A DNA stretch of 7,226 nt from Promethearchaeota archaeon (GTDB lineage: Archaea > Asgardarchaeota > Lokiarchaeia > Sigynarchaeales > SOKP01): positions 1-7,226 of the forward strand of contig JAGXNZ010000122.1 of the NCBI GenBank assembly GCA_019894655.1, written 5' to 3'. Below the pieces are notes generated by a model. That model was not told the origin of the DNA, ran no database searches, and was given only the letters and a program-made list of their open reading frames with translations. The position numbers were made by a program, and so were the translations under genes. Shown piece after piece: positions 1 to 6,598 of this stretch. How positions within the stretch are numbered: position 1 is the first letter of the stretch; the number at the start of each line of letters is the position of its first letter.

Positions 1-562
1 CCCAATCGAATGGGGTTTCACATGTATAACAAGCATTTAAAAAACCCAAGGCATGATATACATTTAGAATCGATATTAATAGGTAGAGTACAATAAATGC
101 TATACTAGAATTTGTTCTCGCGGGATTTGGCAAACCCAATATCCAGGAATATAGCAGGGCTGCACCTATCCCAATAAATATTTTTTGCGTTATCTTGATT
201 TTCTTATTTTTGGTCAATTTTAAAGGGCTTAATATGAATGTCGCTAAAAAAATAATACTTAATGTTAAAAAAAATGGGTAAAGGATCGAACTATTTAAAT
301 TTAAAAAGTCAATAAGAAACAATGCGATAAATGCCGCTGGATACCCTACAAAACATCCTATACAGAATCTAATCTTTCCGAAATTTATTGTATGACTTTT
401 ACTAAACTTTTCACACTCCGGGTGATGAGCTGACAAGAGCGGTAAAAAAGATATTCCATATAGGAGGAATTTAATAAATTTTCCCCGTTGATTGACTGCT
501 TGATTTTTATTATTTAAGTTAATTTTTTTTTCTTGTTTTATACCATTATCAGAATTTATCAT
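1..562 (-). CDS. Polytopic membrane protein with Cys/His motifs, C-terminus cut by window edge
   Basis: An uninterrupted frame runs from an ATG at 562-560 to the left edge, giving 187 residues with the 3' end missing. A charged, Asn/Lys-rich N-terminus (about 1-30) is followed by a Cys/His cluster: HHPEC (C50), H57, then FCIGC (C67, C70) running into GYP. Four hydrophobic segments lie near 68-86, 92-112, 127-143 and 153-173, and a second CxxC (C178, C181) is the last thing seen before the edge. The spacing suggests metal or disulfide chemistry at the membrane face. The pattern is faintly reminiscent of small Cys-rich archaeal and bacterial membrane families such as DUF2085, but I do not recognise the family with confidence. 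GGTGG lies 4-8 bases upstream of the ATG and may act as a weak ribosome binding site. The stop of a mini-ORF overlaps this start as TAATG, which suggests translational coupling. No function is assigned. Confidence 0.7.
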   Translation of the reverse strand, partial: MINSDNGIKQEKKINLNNKNQAVNQRGKFIKFLLYGISFLPLLSAHHPECEKFSKSHTINFGKIRFCIGCFVGYPAAFIALFLIDFLNLNSSILYPFFLTLSIIFLATFILSPLKLTKNKKIKITQKIFIGIGAALLYSWILGLPNPARTNSSIAFIVLYLLISILNVYHALGFLNACYTCETPFDW

Positions 563-597
563 TATCCACCAATTATAATATAAGTTAATATTAGCAT
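562..597 (-). CDS. 11-codon mini-ORF overlapping the next start (possible leader peptide)
   Basis: ATG at 597-595 encodes MLILTYIIIGG and stops at TAA 564-562. The last A of the stop is the A of the next gene's ATG (TAATG). A strong Shine-Dalgarno match, AGGAG at 607-603, sits 5 bases upstream, which is ideal spacing and much better than the GGTGG in front of the downstream gene. Seen: SD, ATG, short hydrophobic frame and overlapping stop/start. Inferred: ribosomes load at the mini-ORF and re-initiate on the membrane-protein gene. The peptide itself need not have a function. Chance occurrence in AT-rich DNA is the main alternative. Confidence 0.35.
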   Translation of the reverse strand: MLILTYIIIGG

Positions 598-602
598 AGC
601 AT

Positions 603-607
603 CTCCT
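603..607 (-). promoter_or_regulatory. Shine-Dalgarno AGGAG for the mini-ORF
   Basis: The plus strand reads CTCCT, giving AGGAG on the coding strand 5 bases before the ATG at 597. It is the strongest canonical SD match I noticed at a gene start in the window. Confidence 0.45.
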
Positions 608-692
608 GCTTAATTTATTAAGATTTAAATTTTTTAAAATAAATTATCATTTTGGTTAATAATAAAAAAAAAATAAATTTTTAAATATATTG
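608..692 (-). promoter_or_regulatory. AT-rich intergenic stretch: poly-T tract and likely promoter of the left-edge gene
   Basis: Just downstream of the stop at 693 there is a T10 tract on the coding strand (plus-strand A run 664-673), a good archaeal-type termination signal. Further on, a CCAAAA-like element and AT-only sequence around 623-640 (TTTAAA-containing) could be the BRE/TATA of the next unit, giving a very short leader before the SD at 607. The sequence is so AT-rich that the exact TATA box cannot be fixed. It does not match the shared promoter found upstream of the three genes to the right. Confidence 0.3.
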
Positions 693-1763
693 TTAATTGG
701 AAGGCCCAATAAATAATGCACTCCCAAGGAACCAAAACAAAAATATAAATCCACAAACAGAGCCGATTATCCCAAAAACTAATCCTACAATCGATAGTGA
801 ACGATCATCGTCTTTAAATAAACCTAACATTCCAAAGAGGATTGCTAAAGGTCCAAAAATAAAGCCACAGCAGCAACAAAGACTAATTATTCCGAAGGCT
901 AGAGCTAAGGATCCAAAAGTCTTACTTACTTTAGCTTTAACTTCTTGGGGATATTGTTGTACCGGAGGTGGTTGATATGTGCCTTCCTCTCCCACGGGGG
1001 AACCACATTCAGGACATACACTCCATGATGGATCTAGCTTGGTTCCACAATTTCCGCAAAATTGTAGATCTTTTGCTGGTTCAGGTTCTTCTTTTTCTGG
1101 TGTTTCTGGTGCCGCCGAAACTACTGGTTCAGGTGGAGGTGCAGCCATTGGGAATTCACCGGAAACGTCTCCAACACGTCTTAATTTACCTAGTTTGAAA
1201 AAGCCGATTATAGATAGGATATAAGCAATGATAAAGGTTATGACTATCATTGTAAGTTTACCAGCTAATCTTAACTTCTTGGTACCATCTAAGGCAGAGA
1301 CTATGATAATTTCCGGAAACATATTCCTGTTCTCGGTGAAAAATATATTTAAGTTTTCCCACGCTTTCATCTGGAGAAGACCAATGATAATCATAAAAAC
1401 AACAATAATGCCTAGATATACAAGAAGAAAAATTAAGGCTGATGCAACCGCTTCAGGTTCACCACTCGGTGCAGCAAGTACGTTTAAAAATATATTCATT
1501 AGGATTAGAACAACTTCCAATACCCCAAAAAGGAGATACGAAATAAGAAACTTGGAATAGAAGATCCTAATATTTTCACTATTTAATTGTTTTTGTATTC
1601 TTTTTGCAACAATATATATTCTAATAACCATAGCAAATTGAGCTATTACTGCAAAGTACCCAACAACCGGAATAATCGCTAAAATCATAAAAATAGCCAA
1701 TAAGAAGCAATATTTTCCAAATCGAGCAAATTGACTGTTTACTGTTATTTCTGTCATTTTCAT
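693..1763 (-). CDS. Multi-pass membrane protein with zinc ribbon and DUF4190-like C-terminal helices
   Basis: 356 residues. The N-terminal half is a membrane domain with hydrophobic segments near 19-50, 71-98, 107-131 and 166-189. A Pro/Glu-rich linker (about 202-232) leads to a rubredoxin/DZR-type zinc ribbon: CGNC (C236, C239) and CPEC (C250, C253), with the usual Gly after each knuckle. A second Pro/Gln linker leads to a pair of Gly-rich helices (about 283-316 and 322-351) with the alternating small/hydrophobic pattern of DUF4190-type domains, a short DDD loop between them and a CCCC cluster at 296-299. Zinc ribbons joined to membrane helices are common in archaea, and the ribbon is expected in the cytosol. 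No catalytic residues are evident, so the role is unknown; membrane organisation or scaffolding is a guess. ATG 1763 is followed two codons later by another ATG (1757); neither has a clear SD. Its upstream region is a copy of the repeat and promoter that precede the two surface genes, so it may be expressed with them. Confidence 0.85.
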   Translation of the reverse strand: MKMTEITVNSQFARFGKYCFLLAIFMILAIIPVVGYFAVIAQFAMVIRIYIVAKRIQKQLNSENIRIFYSKFLISYLLFGVLEVVLILMNIFLNVLAAPSGEPEAVASALIFLLVYLGIIVVFMIIIGLLQMKAWENLNIFFTENRNMFPEIIIVSALDGTKKLRLAGKLTMIVITFIIAYILSIIGFFKLGKLRRVGDVSGEFPMAAPPPEPVVSAAPETPEKEEPEPAKDLQFCGNCGTKLDPSWSVCPECGSPVGEEGTYQPPPVQQYPQEVKAKVSKTFGSLALAFGIISLCCCCGFIFGPLAILFGMLGLFKDDDRSLSIVGLVFGIIGSVCGFIFLFWFLGSALFIGPSN

Positions 1764-1820
1764 TCAATTTTTTATAATTATATAATGGATATAATTCAAT
1801 TTTCCAAAATTTTAGACAAA

Positions 1821-1894
1821 ATTGGATTAAGACATATGTATATTTTTTTGTTTAAAAACTTTATACTCGTGTGTAAATATTGACGTTTATGTAA
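1821..1894 (-). promoter_or_regulatory. Shared archaeal promoter of the zinc-ribbon membrane protein gene
   Basis: On the minus strand a 14-base imperfect palindrome (TTACATAAACGTCA, 1894-1881) is followed after 21 bases by a TATA-like GTTTTTAAAC (1859-1850), preceded by the BRE-like ATAAAG. A conserved CTTAATCCAAT lies 20-29 bases further on and marks the expected start of transcription. The same arrangement with identical spacing recurs at 4431-4504 and 6525-6598. Inferred: BRE/TATA core plus an upstream regulator site. The start codon lies about 87 bases from the TATA element. Confidence 0.6.
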
Positions 1895-2054
1895 GGGCTC
1901 GAAAAATGTATGGAATGCAAGTAATAGTAAAAATAAAGAATAAAACAGCTTTTTTTATAAACACTATCCCAATGGTGAGATGCCCTGCTCACTTTTTAGT
2001 TAAGAATTTTGAAATAAAACAGAGAATTTGAGTAAAAAGTAAATATTTATTACT

Positions 2055-2141
2055 AAAAAAAAAAGATTATTAATTGGAAGGGATGAGGCTCGTGATTTCA
2101 CCCTGAACGGAATGGTTCTCGAAATCTGAGCTCATACCTTC
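2055..2141 (-). terminator. 65-base hairpin plus T10 tract after the LVIVD-repeat gene
   Basis: The hairpin (2141-2077) begins 12 bases after the stop at 2153. Its arms pair as GAAGG/CCTTC, ATGAG/CTCAT, CTC/GAG and GATTTC/GAAATC, about 19 pairs with one mismatch and small bulges. The apex can form a further GAAC/GTTC hairpin. A T10 tract on the coding strand (plus-strand A run 2055-2064) follows after 12 bases. The gap between stem and T tract is longer than in a bacterial intrinsic terminator, so the hairpin may instead protect the 3' end while the T tract terminates. A near-identical copy follows the neighbouring surface gene. Confidence 0.6.
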
Positions 2142-2152
2142 TCTTTTGATTT

Positions 2153-4408
2153 TTACCGTTGTTTTAGTTTTCTGTATTTTCTTGCTATAATTATAGATAT
2201 TACTCCAATAAGAGCAATTACGATCATCAAGTTATACCCTGGAATTGATTCAAACCTACTTCCTCCAGGCCCCTCATCATCATCATCACCACCGCCGCCA
2301 CTATTTACATAAACAATATTTGGATTTATAAGCGTAAAATTATAAATCTCTGAGTAGGTCCCTTCATTGCTGGCAGCATCAACTGTAGAAACTTTCCAAT
2401 ACAAAGGAATGCCATATGCCACGCCTAATTGCCTTGAAAAATTACTATTAGGAATATCATTAACTGTAGTTACTAAATCATGAAAATCAGCATAATAACA
2501 GATTTGCCAAATATAATGGTCTGCGTCTGAAACGCTGTTCCAATTGAAAAAAACCCCGACACCCCATATAGGTTTCAACGAAGTATTATTTGCTGGAGAG
2601 ATTAAGCTAGGAGCAACGGGAGGAGTCGTATCTATTGTAATACTACGGATACCTGAAAAAACACCTAAGTCGGCGTCAGAATCATTTACAGCTACTCTCC
2701 AAAACCATTGATCATCAGCTATAGTGTAAGAAGGAGTAAAACTCGTAGAACCAACTGTTTCATTAATCAAATTAGGTGAATTGAAACTTGATACAGTATC
2801 CAGCTCTAATAAATATTTTAAAGCACCTGTTACACTATTCCAATTAAAAGTAGGTGTATTATCATTAGTAATAAATCCATCTGAAGGAGTTAATAATGTG
2901 GTTTGGTCAAAAATTGTACTATAAGATATATTTAATGATGCTATTCTCGGTGTTATAGAAGAATTCGAGGTTGTTAAAATTGCCTTCCATTTCAGATCTT
3001 TCCCGTTATTTGTAAAATAATGCTCTGTATCAGGAATTACTTGTTCCCAATTATTCCCATTATCCGGCGATAAATAATATTCAATATTAGTGTCTGGAGG
3101 TGTAAACTCCATACTTGATAAAGTAGCATTAAGCAATGATAGCGAATCAGAACTGGAATAAATTGTTTCAGATTGAGCAGTTGCTAGAGGCTCATAATGT
3201 CCAACGAGACTGATGTTAATAACCTGTATACCATTATATCCATCGAGTACATAAGCATAATTACCAGAAACAACCACATCCATGGCCCAAGAGGGTGTTG
3301 GATGATTCGTAATATAGCTAGGATTAGTTGGATCGCTAATGTTTAATACCAATAATCCACTAGCTGAATCAGTAATATAAGCATAATCCCCTGAAATAAA
3401 AAGGTTTTCAAACATATCAACACTACTATAAGATCCAAGTTCAATTGGAGAGGAAGGTGTACTTACGTCGAAAATTTTCAAACCATCCAACCCAATGCTT
3501 ACATATGCATAATTATTTTTAACAAATACACCAGTACAACCAAATTGTATATCAGTTAAATCCGCACTGTATGATGTAATTATATTATAAGGATTGCTAA
3601 TATCAAAAATCCTAAATTCCCCATTTGCAAAGCACACATATGCATTACTACCATCAATAAATACATCCTCCCCACCATTAAAACCTATGTCATTAATCAT
3701 AAAGGGATTCGAAGGGTTACTAACATCAATAATCCCAAAACCAACCCCCCAACCTGCTACATATGCATAGTTACCACTAACATAAACATCATTAAACCAA
3801 TACTCCAACCAAATCCAACACTGCCCTTCAAATGTAGGTTGTGTAGGATCACTAATATCTAAAATGATTAATCCATCTGGCTGGGCAGCTATATATGCGT
3901 AATCACCAGCAACAAATACACCAAAACCTAACTTATACCCCCCGATTGGATAAGTGCTAACACGATAAGGGTTTGTAGGATCACTTATATTAAATATCTC
4001 TAGACCACCCCCAGGGGTCCACTCAGTTGCGACGTATGCTAAATCTCCGGAAATATATAGACTATGGGCCATTCCCCATGTGTCATTGGATCCCACAAGA
4101 TTAACGTTTTTATAAGGGAGTTTAATAGCATCCATACCCCATCCTGAAACATTTGTAGAAGAACTATCTTTATAGATATCCGTGGTGAAATCTTCATCAT
4201 ATGTGGGGGGGTCACCTGCGATTTCTTCATTACCTATTATATTGGTCTCTCCAGATTTTACTCTGTAAGAATAATCATTGCTGTAGGTGAAAAAACTTGA
4301 AAAAATAATCCCTAATATTGAGATAATTAAGAGAAATTCAATTAGAAGAAAATGTTTCTTTTTGTTCATCTTTTTACTCACCTTTAATTTTTGTAAAAGG
4401 ATATACAT
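2153..4408 (-). CDS. Secreted LVIVD-repeat beta-propeller protein with Fn3-like modules and C-terminal anchor
   Basis: 751 residues from ATG 4408. The better start may be the ATG at 4369 (residue 14): it has AGGTGAG 7 bases upstream and begins a classic signal peptide, MNKKK followed by a hydrophobic core to about residue 40. The mature part has seven LVIVD-type repeats of about 42 residues (starting near 115, 160, 206, 247, 292, 334 and 376), each with a core like VSGNYAYV...GL.I.DISDP..P, which should close a seven-bladed propeller. Residues 410-497 form a beta-sandwich-like module (YYLSPDNGNNW), and two Ig/Fn3-like domains follow (about 505-594 and 597-694). A Gly/Asp linker (704-716) leads to PGY (723-725), a hydrophobic helix (726-742) and a basic tail, which resembles a tripartite sorting or anchoring signal of the archaeosortase/Loki-CTERM kind. 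It is probably a cell-surface binding or adhesion protein; ligand unknown. There is no enzyme motif. The C-terminal codons and 3' flank match those of the gene at 4762-6495. Confidence 0.9.
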   Translation of the reverse strand: MYILLQKLKVSKKMNKKKHFLLIEFLLIISILGIIFSSFFTYSNDYSYRVKSGETNIIGNEEIAGDPPTYDEDFTTDIYKDSSSTNVSGWGMDAIKLPYKNVNLVGSNDTWGMAHSLYISGDLAYVATEWTPGGGLEIFNISDPTNPYRVSTYPIGGYKLGFGVFVAGDYAYIAAQPDGLIILDISDPTQPTFEGQCWIWLEYWFNDVYVSGNYAYVAGWGVGFGIIDVSNPSNPFMINDIGFNGGEDVFIDGSNAYVCFANGEFRIFDISNPYNIITSYSADLTDIQFGCTGVFVKNNYAYVSIGLDGLKIFDVSTPSSPIELGSYSSVDMFENLFISGDYAYITDSASGLLVLNISDPTNPSYITNHPTPSWAMDVVVSGNYAYVLDGYNGIQVINISLVGHYEPLATAQSETIYSSSDSLSLLNATLSSMEFTPPDTNIEYYLSPDNGNNWEQVIPDTEHYFTNNGKDLKWKAILTTSNSSITPRIASLNISYSTIFDQTTLLTPSDGFITNDNTPTFNWNSVTGALKYLLELDTVSSFNSPNLINETVGSTSFTPSYTIADDQWFWRVAVNDSDADLGVFSGIRSITIDTTPPVAPSLISPANNTSLKPIWGVGVFFNWNSVSDADHYIWQICYYADFHDLVTTVNDIPNSNFSRQLGVAYGIPLYWKVSTVDAASNEGTYSEIYNFTLINPNIVYVNSGGGGDDDDEGPGGSRFESIPGYNLMIVIALIGVISIIIARKYRKLKQR
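3188..4066 (-). repeat. Seven LVIVD-type coding repeats
   Basis: Seven in-phase units of roughly 38-46 codons encode the pattern [VIL].[VI]SG.YAY[VI]....G[LI].[IV].[DN][IV]S.P..P. The DNA repeats are diverged, so this is an old protein-level repeat rather than a recent microsatellite-like expansion. Seven units fit a single closed propeller. Confidence 0.8.
4377..4383 (-). promoter_or_regulatory. Shine-Dalgarno AGGTGAG favouring the internal start at 4369
   Basis: AGGTGAG matches the archaeal anti-SD (complement of the 16S tail CACCUCC) and lies 7 bases before the ATG at 4369-4367. The upstream ATG at 4408 has no comparable site. The internal start also puts the lysine-rich n-region of the signal peptide at the N-terminus. 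Confidence 0.5.
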
Positions 4409-4430
4409 CTAAATTTTATATTTTTAGAAG

Positions 4431-4504
4431 ATTGGATTAAGATATATGTATATTTTTTTGTATAAAAACTTTATACTCATTTGTAAATACTGACATTTAT
4501 GTAA
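4431..4504 (-). promoter_or_regulatory. Shared archaeal promoter of the LVIVD-repeat gene
   Basis: On the minus strand TTACATAAATGTCA (4504-4491) is followed after 21 bases by GTTTTTATAC (4469-4460), a good archaeal TATA box, with ATAAAG before it. The conserved CTTAATCCAAT at about 4441-4431 is the expected start region. This would give a leader of about 25 bases to ATG 4408 or about 65 bases to ATG 4369. Confidence 0.65.
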
Positions 4505-4664
4505 GGGCTCTAAAAATGTGTGGAAAGCAAGTTATATTAAAAATAAGGAATAAATCAGCCTTTTATATAAATCCCATCACAATGGTGAAATGCTTTGCTT
4601 ACTTCTTAGTTAGAAATCTTGAAATTAAAACGAGAATATGAGTAAAAAGTAAATATTTATTACT

Positions 4665-4750
4665 AAAAAAAAAAATTACTTATTAGAAGGGATGAGGCTC
4701 GTGATTTCACCCTGAACGGAGTTTTTCTCGAAATCTGAGCTCAAACCTTC
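4665..4750 (-). terminator. 65-base hairpin plus T11 tract after the eight-repeat gene
   Basis: The hairpin (4750-4686) starts 12 bases after the stop at 4762, the same distance as in the neighbouring gene. It differs from that copy at 4 of 65 positions by eye: three in the apical loop and one in the lower stem, which turns an A-T pair into a T-T mismatch. The CTC/GAG and GATTTC/GAAATC pairings are unchanged. A T11 tract on the coding strand (plus-strand A run 4665-4675) follows after 10 bases. Confidence 0.6.
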
Positions 4751-4761
4751 ACTATTGATTT

Positions 4762-6495
4762 TTACCGTTGTTTTTGCTTACTAATTTTCCTTGCTAGAAT
4801 TATGGAGATTATACCAATCATGGCAATTACAAGTATCAAGTCATATCCGGGAATCTCTCCCAAATCGATCAAAGGTCCAAAGTGCACGGTATTGTCATCG
4901 TCATCATCATCGTCAGGATTTTCAACATTATAATATGGTCTAGTATAAAACCATTGTATTTCTCCATCAGAATTAATTTTTTGAGCATAAATATCAGTAT
5001 CATAATAATTCCAGGCTTTATGGATATAATCTGGCCAAGTAATTATTGCCCCACCATCTCCATCGCTAACAATTTGAGGTTCTCCTTGACCACCATTAGC
5101 TTTACATATGACCGTACCATTACTAACCCATTGTACATCTCCAGTTGAATTAATGCTCTGAGCATAAATATTGACGTGAGTGTATGGGTATCCCAATCTG
5201 GAATCCCTCCATGTGATGATAGCTCCACCATTTCCATCACTGCAAAGTTGAGGATCCCTTTGAGTATAACTAGCTGTACATATAGCTACACCATCAATAG
5301 TCCACTGCACATCTCCAGATGAATTAATTCTTTGAGTATATATATTGAAATACATTACCAGGTCTCTTGTATCAGCCCAGGCCATAATTGCTCCTCCATT
5401 TTCATCACTTATCATCTGATGCATACCACTAGTGAGTTCAAACCAATTTTTAGCTGCTGCTATAGGCACACCATTGCTAGTCCAATTTTTATCTCCGGTG
5501 GAATTAATCCTTTGAGCATATATACCATCATATTCTCCATCTGCTCTCTGATCATCCCAGTGAATTATTGCACCCCCATCTCCATCACTGCAAATTCGAG
5601 GGCTTACTTGATTATAGGGATAGGTAATTACATCTATACCATTAATAACCCATTGTGCATCTCCTGTGGAATTAATTCTTTGGGCATAAGGACCACTACC
5701 TCTACCATCTCCCCAAGTAATTATGATCCCACCATTTCCATCGCTGCAAAGTTGAGGGAGTCCTTGATTTTCACTAGTGGTACAGATGGCAGTTCCATTT
5801 AAACCCCACAATACATCTCCAGATGAATTAATTCTTTGGGCATAAATATCATAATTCCCCGAATCTCTTTCATCACTCCATACAATAAATGCACCCTCAT
5901 TTCCATCACTGCAAATTTGAATCTGCTTTTGTGAATATATAGCGTTACATATTGCTATCCCACTTGTTTTCCACTGCACATCTCCAGATGAATTAATTCT
6001 TTGAGCATAGATATCAAAAAATGTAAAATATTGAGTACTAGGTCTTGCATCTGCCCATACAATAAATGCACCACCATTTCCATCACTGCAAATTTTATGA
6101 CCTCCTTGACTTTCTGGAGCTGTAATTATAGCTACACCATTTCGGGTCCAATTTATATCTCCATTAGAATCAATTCTTTGAGCAAAAATATCATATTCAT
6201 TTTTTTGCCAAACTGGTGAACCTGTGAAATTCTCATAATATCTCTTATCCGCCCAAACTATAATTGCACCTCCATTTTCATCACTGCAAATTTCAGGATA
6301 ACCTTGTACACTCCCTTCTTGACATATAGGATATCCATCAGTATTTGCTGCAAGTTTTACTCTATTGACACTACTGTTTTTTCTAGCAGTATTATTTTCA
6401 TTTGAATTAATGCTACTAATATTAATTGTGCTTGAAGTCACCAAGAAGAAGCAAAAAATCAATAAAAAAAACCTTATCTTTTTTAAATACTTCAT
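4762..6495 (-). CDS. Secreted eight-repeat surface protein with Asp-rich linker and C-terminal anchor
   Basis: 577 residues. A signal peptide (MKYLKKIRFF then a hydrophobic core to about 23) leads into an Asn/Ser-rich stretch. Residues 57-516 hold eight repeats of about 52-60 residues. Each has SDGNGGAIITW.D.R (starting near 71, 137, 196, 251, 303, 363, 419, 477) followed by DIYAQRINSSGDVQW (AQRIN motifs near 105, 164, 219, 271, 327, 387, 445, 503). This type of repeat is familiar from bacterial secreted proteins and is expected to form an all-beta propeller-like fold; eight units suggest eight blades. Six of eight AQRIN motifs carry an N-S-S/T glycosylation sequon at the same place. A run of seven Asp (528-534) precedes PGY (549-551), a hydrophobic helix (552-568) and a basic tail almost the same as in the gene at 2153-4408. 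It is probably a surface-exposed binding protein; no catalytic site is seen. There is no clear SD before ATG 6495, and the leader is short. The repeat may have been acquired from bacteria, which is speculative. Confidence 0.9.
   Translation of the reverse strand: MKYLKKIRFFLLIFCFFLVTSSTINISSINSNENNTARKNSSVNRVKLAANTDGYPICQEGSVQGYPEICSDENGGAIIVWADKRYYENFTGSPVWQKNEYDIFAQRIDSNGDINWTRNGVAIITAPESQGGHKICSDGNGGAFIVWADARPSTQYFTFFDIYAQRINSSGDVQWKTSGIAICNAIYSQKQIQICSDGNEGAFIVWSDERDSGNYDIYAQRINSSGDVLWGLNGTAICTTSENQGLPQLCSDGNGGIIITWGDGRGSGPYAQRINSTGDAQWVINGIDVITYPYNQVSPRICSDGDGGAIIHWDDQRADGEYDGIYAQRINSTGDKNWTSNGVPIAAAKNWFELTSGMHQMISDENGGAIMAWADTRDLVMYFNIYTQRINSSGDVQWTIDGVAICTASYTQRDPQLCSDGNGGAIITWRDSRLGYPYTHVNIYAQSINSTGDVQWVSNGTVICKANGGQGEPQIVSDGDGGAIITWPDYIHKAWNYYDTDIYAQKINSDGEIQWFYTRPYYNVENPDDDDDDDNTVHFGPLIDLGEIPGYDLILVIAMIGIISIILARKISKQKQR
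4948..6327 (-). repeat. Eight coding repeats of about 55 codons
   Basis: Short conserved DNA words recur every 156-180 bases, such as the plus-strand CCATCACTGCAAA (encoding CSDG) and GAATTAATTCTTTG (encoding QRINS). They match the eight protein repeats. The repeats are strongly similar at the protein motifs and diverged between them, as for a propeller built by internal duplication. Confidence 0.85.
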
Positions 6496-6524
6496 TTTTT
6501 TTCGCTTTTATAAATTTGTTAAAA

Positions 6525-6598
6525 ATTGGGTTAAGATATAAGCATATTTTTTTGTATAAATACTTTTTACTTGTATGTAAAAAATGACATTTATGTAA
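6525..6598 (-). promoter_or_regulatory. Shared archaeal promoter of the eight-repeat gene
   Basis: On the minus strand TTACATAAATGTCA (6598-6585) is followed after 21 bases by GTATTTATAC (6563-6554), a TATA box, and then by the conserved CTTAACCCAAT near 6535-6525. The spacing matches the other two copies exactly although the surrounding bases have diverged, which argues that these elements are functional. The expected leader is about 30-40 bases. Confidence 0.65.

Larger units (their letters stand above)
1764..2152. repeat. Intergenic repeat copy A: promoter, spacer, poly-T and hairpin
   Basis: This 389-base gap has no gene. From about 1821 to the stop of the neighbouring gene at 2153 it aligns with 4431-4762, with an offset of 2610 at the promoter end and 2609 at the stop, so only one net base of indel. 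By hand count there are about 31 differences in the first 240 aligned bases. It also aligns, with gaps, to 6525-6746. Read on the minus strand it contains, in order, the hairpin and poly-T of the upstream gene, a spacer, a palindrome, a TATA box and the leader of the zinc-ribbon gene. Confidence 0.85.
4409..4761. repeat. Intergenic repeat copy B: promoter, spacer, poly-T and hairpin
   Basis: This 353-base gap is non-coding and colinear with copy A from 4431 up to and past the stop at 4762. It carries the 3' hairpin and T tract of the eight-repeat gene, a spacer, then the palindrome and promoter of the LVIVD gene. Blocks such as 4651-4674 (GTAAATATTTATTACT plus A run) and 4686-4720 are nearly or fully identical to copy A, while the spacer between 4560 and 4640 is more diverged. 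Confidence 0.85.

Noticed and set aside
697..1560. Several plus-strand open frames opposite the zinc-ribbon membrane gene
   Set aside because: They are antisense shadows of a well-supported gene, with low-complexity or basic composition, no SD and no recognisable domain.
1975..1992. Small hairpin GTGAG/CTCAC in intergenic copy A as a regulatory RNA
   Set aside because: The pairing is not kept in copies B and C and there are no compensatory changes.
1764..2152. Insertion sequence or MITE as the source of the repeated intergenic block
   Set aside because: No terminal inverted repeats, target-site duplications or transposase. The homology runs into coding codons, which fits segmental duplication better.
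4039..4230. 63-codon minus-strand frame inside the LVIVD gene
   Set aside because: It lies wholly within the real gene in another phase and has no domain or initiation signal.
4882..6219. Plus-strand and alternate-frame open frames within the eight-repeat gene
   Set aside because: The repeated coding sequence keeps other frames open periodically. Their Ile/Ser-rich products mirror the repeats and have no start signals.
4948..6327. Possible CRISPR-like regular repeats
   Set aside because: The repeats are in-frame coding units with variable DNA sequence; there are no identical direct repeats with unique spacers.
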